Shown in pieces: positions 18,044 to 26,795 of a stretch of 64,000 nt of DNA. Each line of letters opens with the position of its first letter. Positions within the stretch are counted from its first letter, which is position 1. The stretch comes from CAYUHK01 sp964475165. Its GTDB lineage: Bacteria; Verrucomicrobiota; Kiritimatiellia; JAAZAB01. A model generated the notes under the pieces. The model saw nothing but the letters and a program-made list of their open reading frames with translations. It was not told the DNA's origin and did no database searches. The position numbers and the translations under genes are program-made. The stretch is taken from the NCBI GenBank assembly GCA_964475165.1, contig CAYYVN010000003.1, positions 117,936 to 181,935 of the forward strand, written 5' to 3'.

Positions 18044-18834
18044 TCCGCGGCCGTGGGCCCGCGCAGGGCGGCGGCCAATTCGCGCACCAGATCTGCCAAG
18101 CGGTCCTCCTGCGCCGCGCGCACCAGCGCGCTGCCCACCACAACCGCATCGGCATGGGCGGCGGCGGCGCGCGCCTGAGAACCATTGCTGATGCCAAAAC
18201 CAACGGCGATGGGCTGAGCGGTATATTGCCGCAGCTCAGCGATATGCGCGCCGAGATCGGCGGCCAAGTCTGCCCGCGTGCCCGTCACGCCCTTCACCGA
18301 GATGTAATACACGAAGCCAGCCGCCTGGGCGAGAATGGCTTGAGCGCGGGCGGGCGGTGTGGTGGGAGCCACCAGCTGAATGTGCAACAGGCCATGGCGT
18401 TGCAGGTGCGGACGCAATTCGGCCGCTTCTTCCAGGGGCATATCCACCACCAACAAACCATCCAGGCCGGCGGCGGCGGCGGCGGCGCAGACTTTATCAT
18501 AACCGTAAGCCAAGAGCGGATTGGCGTAGCTGAATAAAACCATCGGCGCCGTGAAGGATTGGCGCAGACGCCCGGCCAGCTCCAGAATCTGATGCAGCGT
18601 GGCCCCGGCGCGCAAAGCGCGTTGCCCGGCGGCTTGAATGATGGGGCCATCGGCGGTGGGATCAGAAAAAGGCACACCCAACTCGAGGATATCCACACCA
18701 TTTTCCAGCGCCGTACGCATGTGGCGCTCCGAGGTTGCCATATCCGGATCGCCGGCGGTTAAATAGCCGATCAAGGCCTTGTGTCCGCGGCCCTTCAAAA
18801 GTTCCAATGTCTGGGTGATACGATTCGTAGCCAT
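18040..18834 (-). CDS. trpA: Tryptophan synthase alpha chain
   Basis: The 264-residue TIM barrel splits indole-3-glycerol phosphate into indole and glyceraldehyde-3-phosphate and channels indole to TrpB. The catalytic Glu and Asp lie in DILELGVPFSDPTADGP. YANPLLAYG and the phosphate-binding VGFGISNGSQA are conserved. It begins 13 bp after trpB and ends in a TTGA overlap with the rlmB-like gene. Full length for the family, with no odd substitutions seen. Confidence 0.96.
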   Translation of the reverse strand: MATNRITQTLELLKGRGHKALIGYLTAGDPDMATSERHMRTALENGVDILELGVPFSDPTADGPIIQAAGQRALRAGATLHQILELAGRLRQSFTAPMVLFSYANPLLAYGYDKVCAAAAAAGLDGLLVVDMPLEEAAELRPHLQRHGLLHIQLVAPTTPPARAQAILAQAAGFVYYISVKGVTGTRADLAADLGAHIAELRQYTAQPIAVGFGISNGSQARAAAAHADAVVVGSALVRAAQEDRLADLVRELAAALRGPTAAD

Positions 18835-18847
18835 GCTGCCACCCCAC

Positions 18848-20047
18848 TTAGCTCAAATGATGCGCTTGCTTGTAGGAAACAATGTTATCTAAATCCTTAT
18901 CGCCCCGGCCGGAAAGACTGACCACCAACGCCCCGCGAGGGCCCAAGGCCCGCGCGCGTTTTTTGGCCTCAGCCAAAGCATGGCAGGGTTCCAGTGCCGG
19001 CAGAATGCCTTCCAGGCGGGTTAAATCATCGAAAGCCTCCAGAGCTTCCGCGTCCGTGATGTGGCCGTATTCCACCCGCCCGCTATCCGCCCAATAAGCA
19101 TGCTCCGGCCCCACCCCCGGATAGTCCAGGCCGGCACTGATCGAGTGGGCATTGAGCACCTGCCCGTCTTTATCCTGCAGCAGATATGATTTGCTGCCAT
19201 GCAGGATGCCGATGCGCCCGGCGCCAATGCTGGCGGCATGCTTGCCGGTCTGGATACCAAAACCAGCCGCTTCCACGCCTACCAGTTTGACGGCGCGATC
19301 ATCCAAAAAGGCTGAAAAAATCCCGGCCGCATTGCTGCCCCCGCCCACGCAGGCGATGATCAGATCGGGTAAACGCTTGGCTTGGGCCAGCATCTGCTGG
19401 CGCGTTTCCATGCCAATCACACTCTGAAAATGGCGGACGATGGCCGGATAAGGGTGCGGCCCAGCCACCGAACCAATCACATAGAAAGTATCATCCACCT
19501 GGGCCACCCAAGCCCGCAAGGCTTCGCTCATGGCATCCTTGAGCGTAGCCGTGCCACTGGCAACCGGATGGACCCTGGCGCCCAGAAACTGCATGCGCTG
19601 CACATTGGAAGCCTGGCGGCGGATATCTTCCTCGCCCATGAAAATGGTGCAATCCATGCCGAACAGCGCCGCCGCTGTCGCCGTGGCCACGCCATGCTGG
19701 CCGGCGCCCGTTTCGGCCATCAGCCGTTGTTTGCCCATGCGCCGCGCCAGCAGGGCTTGCCCAATGGTGTTGTTGATCTTATGGGCGCCGGTATGATCCA
19801 AATCCTCGCGCTTCAGAAAAATCTGCGCGCCGCCATAGGCCTGCGTGAGCCGCTCAGCCAAATAGAGGGGCGAGGGCCGGCCGACATAATCGCGCCACAA
19901 GCCTGCCAGTTGCGCCGCAAACTCTGCATCGGCCAGCGCGGCCTGGAAAGCCTGTTCCAGGGCAATCAGGGCCGGCATCAGCGTTTCGGCCACATAGCGC
20001 CCACCGTACACGCCAAAATGTCCTCTAGCATCCGGATGCTGTTGCAT
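18848..20047 (-). CDS. trpB: Tryptophan synthase beta chain
   Basis: The 399-residue PLP enzyme condenses indole with serine. It begins QQHPDARGHFGVYGGRYVAETL after the ATG at 20047, which has AAGGAAC upstream; the longer open frame would overlap trpF and lacks homology. The PLP lysine lies in HTGAHKINN (about residue 90), and the phosphate-binding loop is CVGGGSNAAGIF. YPGVGPEHAYW marks the usual TrpB1 type. It stands between trpF and trpA. Confidence 0.96.
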   Translation of the reverse strand: MQQHPDARGHFGVYGGRYVAETLMPALIALEQAFQAALADAEFAAQLAGLWRDYVGRPSPLYLAERLTQAYGGAQIFLKREDLDHTGAHKINNTIGQALLARRMGKQRLMAETGAGQHGVATATAAALFGMDCTIFMGEEDIRRQASNVQRMQFLGARVHPVASGTATLKDAMSEALRAWVAQVDDTFYVIGSVAGPHPYPAIVRHFQSVIGMETRQQMLAQAKRLPDLIIACVGGGSNAAGIFSAFLDDRAVKLVGVEAAGFGIQTGKHAASIGAGRIGILHGSKSYLLQDKDGQVLNAHSISAGLDYPGVGPEHAYWADSGRVEYGHITDAEALEAFDDLTRLEGILPALEPCHALAEAKKRARALGPRGALVVSLSGRGDKDLDNIVSYKQAHHLS

Positions 20048-20076
20048 AGCATAGTTCCTTGTGATCCGTATTCTAA

Positions 20077-20706
20077 CTAGCGCGGCGGAATTCGGCAACT
20101 GCGAACCGCCTGAATAAAAGCGACCAGCTTGCGAGGATCTTTCTTGCCGGGCGCTTTTTCGACACCACTGGCCACATCGACGCCCTGCGGCCGCACGCGG
20201 CGCACGGCCTGCGCCACATTCTCCGGGGTCAAACCACCGGCTAACATAAGGGGATGCTTACGCGCTAGAGCAGCCGCCAGCTGCCAGTCGACCCGCCGCC
20301 CCGATCCGCCATATTGACCGGGCGCAGCGGCATCTAGGATATAGCGTTCCGCCGGCCAGCTTTGGGGCGCCGGATAAGGCTGACGGCGGCGGAAAGAGAG
20401 GGCGCGCCACAGCCGCCCGGGCCAGGCTTGAAAATCGGTGGGCGCTTCATCCCCGTGGAGTTGAATGGCATGCAGGCCACAATCGGCGGCGATCTGCAGT
20501 ATCCGCTGGCGGCGGGCATTGACGAAGACCCCCACCAGGGGCGGTGGATCGATGAGCTTGGCTGTGATGCGGCGCAGGGTGCGCGCCGTAATGCCACGCA
20601 GCGAGCGCGCATAGAGCACAAAACCCAGAAAATCCGCGCCGGCATCCTGAGCCGCCTGCGCATCCTCCAAACTGGTTAAGCCACAGATCTTAACCTCCAT
20701 GGCCAT
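20077..20706 (-). CDS. trpF: Phosphoribosylanthranilate isomerase
   Basis: The 209-residue TIM barrel performs the Amadori rearrangement of phosphoribosylanthranilate. The catalytic Cys is in VKICGLTS at the N-terminus, and the phosphate-binding region reads LAGGLTPENVAQAV with VDVASGVE near the end. IQLHGDE is conserved. It overlaps the end of trpC by 17 bp, which implies coupling. ATG at 20706 was used; a second ATG two codons on is equally possible. Confidence 0.94.
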   Translation of the reverse strand: MAMEVKICGLTSLEDAQAAQDAGADFLGFVLYARSLRGITARTLRRITAKLIDPPPLVGVFVNARRQRILQIAADCGLHAIQLHGDEAPTDFQAWPGRLWRALSFRRRQPYPAPQSWPAERYILDAAAPGQYGGSGRRVDWQLAAALARKHPLMLAGGLTPENVAQAVRRVRPQGVDVASGVEKAPGKKDPRKLVAFIQAVRSCRIPPR

Positions 20707-21544
20707 CTCCAGCCTCTGCCCGCAGGCAACCAGAGCCGGTGCCGGCCGGAGCGGGCGCCAAGCCCAGCAGGGTTTTCAGGTGCAAGCCGATATCCGGCGC
20801 GCGCATCAGCGCTTCACCGATCAAAAATCCCCCATACCCCAAAGCTCCTAAGCGCTCGATATCCTGGCGAGTGCGAATGCCGCTCTCGGCTATGCACAAA
20901 CGGCCCGCGGGCAAGAGCGGCGCCAAACGCGCGGCCACTTCCAGATCCACCTGCAAGGTTTGCAGGTCGCGTGTGTTCACACCCAGCATGACCTGCTCCA
21001 TATTGCTGACGCGCTCCAGTTCAAGCTGATCGTGCACTTCCACAAGCACCTCCAGACCTATCTCCCTGGCCAGCGCCGCCAAGCTGTGCAAGGTCGGCAG
21101 ATCCAGCCCCGCGGCAATCAAGAGCACCACATCCGCCCCCAGGGCCGCCGCTTCCCAGACCTGGTAAGGCGTGCTGATGAAATCCTTGCGCAAGATGGGC
21201 AAATCAACCGCCTGACGCACCGCGCGCAGATGAGCGGCACTGCCCAAAAAATAGCGCGGCTCGGTCAAGACCGAAATGGCGGCCGCACCGGCCTGAGCAT
21301 AGATGGCCGCTAAAGCGGCTGGCTGATAAGCGGCGCGCAGTTGACCGGCGGAAGGGCTGCCCCGCTTGAGCTCGGCGATGATAGCGGGCGCGCGCGCCTG
21401 GTCGCGGGCGGCTAGGTTTTGTAAAGAGCGGCGCGGCGGCGCTGAGCGCACTTCTTTTGCGAGCGCACTTTGAGGCACTCTTTGGGCAGCCAGCAGCGCA
21501 TCGCGGCGCCGCTCCTCCATCACCTTGGTTAAGAATCCAGACAT
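20690..21544 (-). CDS. trpC: Indole-3-glycerol phosphate synthase
   Basis: The 284-residue TIM barrel closes the indole ring. ELKRGSPSAG and ILRKDFI carry the catalytic lysines; VLVEVHDQLEL and IAESGI follow in the usual order. The ATG at 21544 is preceded by GGGAGG; a non-ATG start five codons upstream is less likely. It follows trpD after 77 bp, the largest gap in the trp operon, and overlaps trpF. Confidence 0.95.
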   Translation of the reverse strand: MSGFLTKVMEERRRDALLAAQRVPQSALAKEVRSAPPRRSLQNLAARDQARAPAIIAELKRGSPSAGQLRAAYQPAALAAIYAQAGAAAISVLTEPRYFLGSAAHLRAVRQAVDLPILRKDFISTPYQVWEAAALGADVVLLIAAGLDLPTLHSLAALAREIGLEVLVEVHDQLELERVSNMEQVMLGVNTRDLQTLQVDLEVAARLAPLLPAGRLCIAESGIRTRQDIERLGALGYGGFLIGEALMRAPDIGLHLKTLLGLAPAPAGTGSGCLRAEAGDGHGG

Positions 21545-21621
21545 GGCTTGTCCTCCCACCTGGGCTTGCTCTGAACGCGCACAAACCTCGGACGGCTGGG
21601 ATTATCCCTGCGCCCACAAGG

Positions 21622-22626
21622 CTATTGACTGCATGCGACCAGCCGTTGGAGGGTTGCGGCGGCTTGCCCGCTATCCACCGCCTGGCGCGCCAGTTCCCAG
21701 CCCTCGGCCAGCGAGTCTACCTTATCGGCGGCCGCGATACCAGCGGCGGCGTTGATCAAGACTATATCCCGCCCGGCCCCCGGCTCACCAGCCAAGATGC
21801 GGCGAATGATCTCCGCATTGACTTCCGGTGGGCCACCGGCCAGCGTCTCCGGCGCATGATAATCGTCGATGAATGGCAGAGGATCAAATTCATAGGTGTG
21901 GATGGCGCCGGAGCGCAACTCCGTGATGCGCGTGGTCGTCGTCACGGTGATTTCGTCGAGGCCATCCTGACCATGCACGATGAAGGCGCGGCGGCTGCCC
22001 AGAGCGCGCAGGACCTGCGCAAAAGGTTCCGTCAGCGCCGCATCAAAGACGCCCAGGACCTGGCCGCGGGCGCCAGCGGGATTGGTTAAAGGGCCGAGCA
22101 TATTAAAAATCGTGCGCACGCCCAAGGCGCGGCGCACGCCACCGGCATGTTGCATGGCGGGGTGCAAGCGGGGCGCGTAGAGGAAGCCGATCTTGGCTTC
22201 GCGAATGCATTCCTCCACGACCTCCGGCGGCGCTTCAACCTGCACACCCAGCGCCGCCAAGACATCCGCCGATCCGCAGCGGCTGCTGATCGCGCGATTG
22301 CCATGCTTGGCTACGGGCACGCCGGCCGCGGCCACCACCAAGGCGGCCGCCGTGGAGATATTGAAGGCCTGTTGGCCATCGCCACCCGTGCCGCAGGTAT
22401 CCACCACCGGAATGCCGCCGGTATCAATCAGCACCGCATGCCGCCGCATGGAAGCCGCCGCCCCGGTCAATTCCTCCACCGATTCGCCTTTCATGCGTAA
22501 GGCAACCAGGAAAGCGGCGATCATCGCCGGCGGCATCTCGCCGGCCATGAGCTGATCAAAGGCTGCTTCCATGGCAGCCCGGGGCAGGTCGTGGCGTTGG
22601 ATTAAGGCTTGCAGGGTGTTGGGCAT
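21622..22626 (-). CDS. trpD: Anthranilate phosphoribosyltransferase
   Basis: The 334-residue enzyme joins anthranilate to PRPP. The PRPP-binding loop reads DTCGTGGDGQQAFNIST, followed by KHGNRAISSRCGSADVL and the DE-containing QDGLDEIT segment. All are standard for TrpD. The start overlaps the end of trpG by 25 bp. It has the stand-alone form and is not fused to TrpG. Confidence 0.96.
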   Translation of the reverse strand: MPNTLQALIQRHDLPRAAMEAAFDQLMAGEMPPAMIAAFLVALRMKGESVEELTGAAASMRRHAVLIDTGGIPVVDTCGTGGDGQQAFNISTAAALVVAAAGVPVAKHGNRAISSRCGSADVLAALGVQVEAPPEVVEECIREAKIGFLYAPRLHPAMQHAGGVRRALGVRTIFNMLGPLTNPAGARGQVLGVFDAALTEPFAQVLRALGSRRAFIVHGQDGLDEITVTTTTRITELRSGAIHTYEFDPLPFIDDYHAPETLAGGPPEVNAEIIRRILAGEPGAGRDIVLINAAAGIAAADKVDSLAEGWELARQAVDSGQAAATLQRLVACSQ

Positions 22627-23213
22627 GGCGTCCTTTCTCGCGAGGGCTCAATCAACTCCAGAAAGTTTCTCAAAAGCCGTTTACCGGAGGGCGTGAGGAT
22701 GGATTCCGGATGAAACTGCACGCCATAGGTGGGATGGCTGGCATGCCGGATGCCCATGATTTCTTCCTCCGCCGTGCTGGCTTCCACCACCAAAGCCGCC
22801 GGTAAAGCGGCCCGCGCCAGCACCCGCGAATGATAACAGCCGGCCAGGAAAGGATTCTTCAGCCCGCGATATAAGCCTTGGCCATTATGCTGCATGGCTA
22901 CAGCCTGGCCATGGCGGATGCTGAGAGCCGGAACCAGCTCCGCGCCGAAGGCCGCCCCCACTATCTGATGCCCCAAGCCCACCCCCAGAATGGGCAGGGC
23001 GCCGGAGAGCCGCTGCACCAGGGCCAGGGCCTGCCCGGCCTGGGCCGGTGTGCCAGCGCCGGAAGAGATCACGATGGCCCGCGGCCGGCGCGCACTCACC
23101 GCCGCCAGATCCAGCGCATCATTGCGCACCACCTGTGTTTCCGCGCCCAGAACGCCCAGAGCATGCACCAGGTTGTAGATGAAAGAATCGTAATTATCAA
23201 TCAGCAGGATCAT
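22602..23213 (-). CDS. trpG: Anthranilate synthase glutaminase subunit lacking the catalytic Cys
   Basis: The 203-residue class I glutamine amidotransferase lies between trpE and trpD and normally supplies ammonia to TrpE. The fold is clear: LLIDNYDSFIYNLV at the start, the GLGHQIVGAAFG helix, and the His/Glu pair in VQFHPESILT. The nucleophile Cys of the family's GVCLGHQ is Gly here (GVGLGHQ, codon GGC), and the oxyanion loop SPGPGTP reads SSGAGTP. With three changes in two active-site motifs, glutaminase activity is predicted to be lost. It may now be a structural partner of an ammonia-dependent TrpE. No second amidotransferase lies in the window. Confidence 0.9.
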   Translation of the reverse strand: MILLIDNYDSFIYNLVHALGVLGAETQVVRNDALDLAAVSARRPRAIVISSGAGTPAQAGQALALVQRLSGALPILGVGLGHQIVGAAFGAELVPALSIRHGQAVAMQHNGQGLYRGLKNPFLAGCYHSRVLARAALPAALVVEASTAEEEIMGIRHASHPTYGVQFHPESILTPSGKRLLRNFLELIEPSRERTPCPTPCKP

Positions 23214-23223
23214 GGACTCGCTT

Positions 23224-24678
23224 TCACGGCGCCGGCTCTAACTGCAAGCCGTTGGCGGCTAGGATCACCGCCTTTTGCATGCCGCGCGCCTTATGACAAG
23301 TTTCCTCATATTCGCGTTGGGGATCGGAATCATAGACAATGCCCGCGCCGGTCTGCACGGCCACCGTACCATTGGCCACCTCCAGGGTGCGAATCGTGAT
23401 GGCCAAATCCATGTTGCCACTATAGCTGATATAGCCCAGCGCACCGCCATAAGCGCCGCGGGGTTCAGCCTCCAGCTCGTGGATGATTTCCATGGCACGG
23501 ATCTTCGGCGCACCGGTCAGGGTGCCCGCCGGGAAAGTGGCCCGGATCACATCCATGGCATCCTGATCTGACCGCAAAATGCCTTCCACATGCGAGACGA
23601 TATGCATGACATGGCTATAACGCTCGATCGTCATATAATCGCGCACCTGCACGCTGCCCCGCTCCGCCACGCGCCCCAGATCGTTGCGCCCCAGATCCAC
23701 CAGCATGATATGTTCGGCTTTTTCCTTGGCATCGGATAATAAACTATCGGCCAGGCGACAATCCTCTTGCTCATTGGTCCCGCGCGGGCGCGTGCCGGCA
23801 ATGGGGCGCAGCTCCATGCGCCGACCGGTCAGGCGCACCATGATTTCGGGCGAGGAACCGACCAGCGCCTGGGCCCCCATTTTCAAGAAATACATATAGG
23901 GCGAAGGATTGAGCAAACGCAATGCGCGATACAACTGCAAGGGCGCGATGGCGGTTTGGCAGCTGAAACGCTGGCTCAGCACCACCTGAATGGCTTCGCC
24001 GGCGGCGATATGCTCGCGGGCCTGACTGACCATCGCCCGGAATTGGGCGCTGGTCAGATTGGATTGAAACTCTACGGGCGGATAAGTGGTGGCCACGGGC
24101 GGCGCGGAAGGTTGACGCAAGATATTTTCGATGGCCGTCAGGCGCGCCTGAGCCTGCGCATAGGCTTGCGCCGGCGACTCCGCCGCCGCCGGGCGCGTGC
24201 ACACAATGATCTTGGCGGTATGGCGCTGGTTATCGAAAACGATCAGTTCATCCACCTTCAAAAACCGGCTGGCCAAGCGCAGCCCGTTCGCGCCGGGTTT
24301 GGGCATCGGCAAGCGTTCAAAATCGCCCACGGCCTCGTAGCCCAAGAAACCGACCGCGCCCCCAAAGAAACGGGGCAGCCCGGGAACGGGCGCCACGCGC
24401 ACCCCTTGATAGAGCGCGCGCAACCCATTCACCAACTGGGAACTGCCGGCCTGGGCATGATCCACATCCAAGAAGATCTCCGGATCGATGCCGATGAAGG
24501 AATAGCGCCCCCAGGTTTCGCCGCCCTCGATGCTTTCCAGCAAAAAGGCGTTGGGCCGATCGCTGAAGCGCTGCAATACCGAGACCGGCGTTTCTAGATC
24601 GGCCAGCAATTCGCGCCCCACCGGGATCAGGTCGTAGGCGGCGGCTAAGCGCTGATAAGTTGAGAGAGAAATATCCAT
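23224..24678 (-). CDS. trpE: Anthranilate synthase component I
   Basis: The 484-residue enzyme converts chorismate to anthranilate. The N-terminal feedback site is present in NAFLLESIEGG (LLES binds Trp). The chorismate-binding domain has IAGTRPRG, DLGRNDLGRV, FPAGTLTGAPK and VQTGAGIVYDSDP, all intact. It is first in trpEGDCFBA. The ATG lies only 3 bp from an 18-bp palindrome, and no ribosome site fits, so the mRNA is probably leaderless or nearly so. Because TrpG lacks its nucleophile, this subunit may work with free ammonia. Confidence 0.96.
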   Translation of the reverse strand: MDISLSTYQRLAAAYDLIPVGRELLADLETPVSVLQRFSDRPNAFLLESIEGGETWGRYSFIGIDPEIFLDVDHAQAGSSQLVNGLRALYQGVRVAPVPGLPRFFGGAVGFLGYEAVGDFERLPMPKPGANGLRLASRFLKVDELIVFDNQRHTAKIIVCTRPAAAESPAQAYAQAQARLTAIENILRQPSAPPVATTYPPVEFQSNLTSAQFRAMVSQAREHIAAGEAIQVVLSQRFSCQTAIAPLQLYRALRLLNPSPYMYFLKMGAQALVGSSPEIMVRLTGRRMELRPIAGTRPRGTNEQEDCRLADSLLSDAKEKAEHIMLVDLGRNDLGRVAERGSVQVRDYMTIERYSHVMHIVSHVEGILRSDQDAMDVIRATFPAGTLTGAPKIRAMEIIHELEAEPRGAYGGALGYISYSGNMDLAITIRTLEVANGTVAVQTGAGIVYDSDPQREYEETCHKARGMQKAVILAANGLQLEPAP

Positions 24679-24681
24679 ATC

Positions 24682-24715
24682 GTTTCTATCTATAGAAACA
24701 ATGCGCGCCTGTCAA
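24682..24715 (-). promoter_or_regulatory. trp operon promoter with overlapping palindromic operator
   Basis: On the minus strand a perfect TTGACA (24715-24710) is followed by TATAGA (24694-24689, 15-bp spacer) or TAGATA (24692-24687, 17-bp spacer). Over the -10 region lies GTTTCTATCTATAGAAAC (24682-24699), a perfect inverted repeat with 8-bp arms. Initiation would fall at about 24680-24682, two to four bases before the trpE ATG. The layout fits a repressor site that blocks polymerase. It does not match the E. coli TrpR operator. Confidence 0.7.
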
Positions 24716-24810
24716 TAAGAAAAAGAGATCTTTTAAGCGCGCTTGACCGGCGCGGCCGATCTGCTACCCTGCAGGAAAGAGCTCTCTGGCCACCTCCGAA
24801 GGAGCGAGCG

Positions 24811-25179
24811 ATGAAGATCAGCCTGCAACGCGTGTATGAGCCCCCGCACCCCCCGGCCGGCCAGCGGATCCTGGTGGACCGCCTCTGGCCACGCGGCCTG
24901 ACCAAGGTCCAAGCCCGGATCGATCTCTGGCTGAAGGAAGTGGCGCCCTCCCGTGAGCTGCGGCAGTGGTTTGGGCATGAGCCAGCTAAGTGGCCCGAGT
25001 TCCAACGCCGCTATCGGGCTGAATTACAAAAGAACCCGGCCTTGGCCACGCTGCAGCAGCTGGCGCAGCAGGAACCGATCACGCTGGTGTATGCGGCGCG
25101 CGATCAGGCGCATAACGGGGCCGTGGTGCTCAAGCAAATCTTGGAGCGCGGTGCGCCCCCCGCCCCCAAAACAAGATGA
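24811..25179 (+). CDS. DUF488 family protein (YeaO-like)
   Basis: A 122-residue conserved protein of the DUF488/YeaO family. Family marks are RILVDRLWPRGL near the N-terminus, LWLKEVAPSRELRQWFGH in the middle and ITLVYAARD near the end. Function is not established. AAGGAG precedes the ATG. It is divergent from trpE and overlaps the following DUF167 gene in an ATGA. Confidence 0.85.
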   Translation: MKISLQRVYEPPHPPAGQRILVDRLWPRGLTKVQARIDLWLKEVAPSRELRQWFGHEPAKWPEFQRRYRAELQKNPALATLQQLAQQEPITLVYAARDQAHNGAVVLKQILERGAPPAPKTR

Positions 25180-25487
25180 GTTGGTTAACGACAACTCCGC
25201 GCGGGGTGATTATCACCGTGCATGCAACGCCGCGCGCCTCCCGCACGGCGCTCCAGGGGTTACATGGGGCGGCTCTCAAAATTCGCCTCCAGGCCGCTCC
25301 GGCCCAAGGTCAGGCCAATGCGGCGCTGGTGCGTTTTTTAGCCCAACGGCTGGGGCTGGCCACGCGGCAAATCACACTGCTCTCCGGCGCCGGCGGGCGC
25401 CGTAAGCGGCTCTTGATTAGCGGGCGAGAGGCGGCGGCCATCGCCGCCGCGCTGCTGCCGGAGCAAGCGCGCTCAACTGAGCCTTAG
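25176..25487 (+). CDS. DUF167/YggU family protein
   Basis: A 103-residue protein of the YggU/DUF167 family: VHATPRASRTAL, LKIRLQAAPAQGQANAAL and a C-terminal GGRRKRLLISG. The family is widespread and small, with no settled biochemical role. Its start overlaps the DUF488 stop (ATGA). Its 3' end overlaps the 3' end of the converging dnaN by 15 bp. Confidence 0.84.
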   Translation: MSWLTTTPRGVIITVHATPRASRTALQGLHGAALKIRLQAAPAQGQANAALVRFLAQRLGLATRQITLLSGAGGRRKRLLISGREAAAIAAALLPEQARSTEP

Positions 25488-26567
25488 GGGCATGAGCACA
25501 TACAGGAAGGGCAGATCGCACTTGATGACCGCCGGGCTCAATTCATCCACCAATTCCACGTGGACTTCATCGCTGAGCATGGTGCGCAAGGGATCCATCA
25601 GGAAATCCGGATTGAAAGCCAGGGTGATCGGCTTACCCGTATATTTAATGGGCACTGTTTCCTGGGCTTCGCCCACATCCGGAGTGCTGGCTGAAATATG
25701 CAATTGATTCTTATTGAAAGCCACCTTGATGGATGCATATTGCTCGGTGGTGATCACGGCCACGCGCCGCACCGCCGCCAGTAAACTTTCGCGATCCACC
25801 GTAACGCGCTCCTCGCATTGACTGGGAATGACCTGCCTGAAATTAGGATAGTTACCCTCGATCAATTTGGTGACGATCGATATTTTATTGATTTCGAAGG
25901 CCGCCAGATTGGGCAAGACCTGGATCTTAAGGGTGCCTTCATCGCCCAGGACTTTGATCAGTTCGCTCACAGCCTTAATGGGAATGATGATTTCGGTTTG
26001 GGCATCCCCCGGGATTTCCATCTCGTTTTCGATCAGGGCCAGGCGGCGGCCGTCGGTGGCCACCATGGTTAATTTTTGATCCTTGAAGCTCAGCAGGATC
26101 CCGTTGAGAACCGGTCGATTTTTATCCATGGAAGCCGCATAGACTGTTTTATTCAACATCTGCTTGAAAGCGGCTTGCTCCAGGGAAAAACTTTGGGCTG
26201 TTTCCAAGCTGGGCCAGGCCGGAAAATCATCCGCCGGCAAACCGATGATTTTATATTGCGAGGCTCCGCACCGGATCAAGGCCACGTCCTTATCATCGAT
26301 ATCAATCTCCACCTCTTCCTGGGCCAGCTCGCGGATGATATTGAAGAGCCGCCGCGCATGGAAAGTGCTGGCGCAAGCTTTGGATGTATCGAGGGGCAGG
26401 CTATATTTCATGCTCAATGAAAGATCGGTGGTGGTCAGCGCTAAAACACCCTTTTCAATCTGGACGAGCACATTAAAGAGCATGGGCATGGTCGAATGCG
26501 CGCTGATGGCTGGCTGGACGATCTGCAAGCCTTTGAGCAGGGATTCTTTGGTGATGGTAAACTTCAT
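25473..26567 (-). CDS. dnaN: DNA polymerase III beta sliding clamp
   Basis: The 364-residue clamp tethers DNA polymerase III to DNA as a dimeric ring. It begins MKFTITKESLLKGLQIV and ends in VLMPLRL, the conserved C-terminal hydrophobic pocket edge. Internal marks include VATDGRRLA and FNPDFLMD. AAGGAG precedes the ATG. It lies downstream of dnaA in the classic dnaA-dnaN order, separated by the proposed replication origin. Confidence 0.96.
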   Translation of the reverse strand: MKFTITKESLLKGLQIVQPAISAHSTMPMLFNVLVQIEKGVLALTTTDLSLSMKYSLPLDTSKACASTFHARRLFNIIRELAQEEVEIDIDDKDVALIRCGASQYKIIGLPADDFPAWPSLETAQSFSLEQAAFKQMLNKTVYAASMDKNRPVLNGILLSFKDQKLTMVATDGRRLALIENEMEIPGDAQTEIIIPIKAVSELIKVLGDEGTLKIQVLPNLAAFEINKISIVTKLIEGNYPNFRQVIPSQCEERVTVDRESLLAAVRRVAVITTEQYASIKVAFNKNQLHISASTPDVGEAQETVPIKYTGKPITLAFNPDFLMDPLRTMLSDEVHVELVDELSPAVIKCDLPFLYVLMPLRLS

Positions 26568-26585
26568 AGCGTGCCGCTCCTTAGG

Positions 26586-26621
26586 ATAACGATATTAATA
26601 TATTATAATATACAGTAGTAG
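26586..26621. other. AT-rich unwinding tract with DnaA-trio-like repeats
   Basis: 26586-26612 is almost pure A/T (GATATTAATATATTATAATA core). It is followed by CAGTAGTAG (26613-26621). On the plus strand TAGTAG read 3'-to-5' from the DnaA-box side is GAT-GAT, the DnaA-trio form proposed to load DnaA onto single strands. Confidence 0.55.
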
Positions 26622-26786
26622 TCTTATGGTAGCCATATAAGTTTAACATATCCTCCGCGGGCCTGTAAACATTGCAACTTAACGCTCGGCGACCTGTTGA
26701 TAAGCATTCCGGGAATCTGTTCATAACCGGACCTCACTTCGGCCGGCTAAGCTGAGCTCGCGAGTTATCCAGCATTTATCGATAGC

Positions 26787-26795
26787 TTATTCACA
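26787..26795 (+). promoter_or_regulatory. Perfect DnaA box
   Basis: TTATTCACA matches the TTATNCACA consensus at all positions. It lies 4 bp from the dnaA stop, at the edge of the proposed origin. Confidence 0.75.

Noticed and set aside
24682..24699. TrpR operator in the trp promoter
   Set aside because: The palindrome does not resemble the CTAG-centred E. coli TrpR operator, so no repressor name was assigned.
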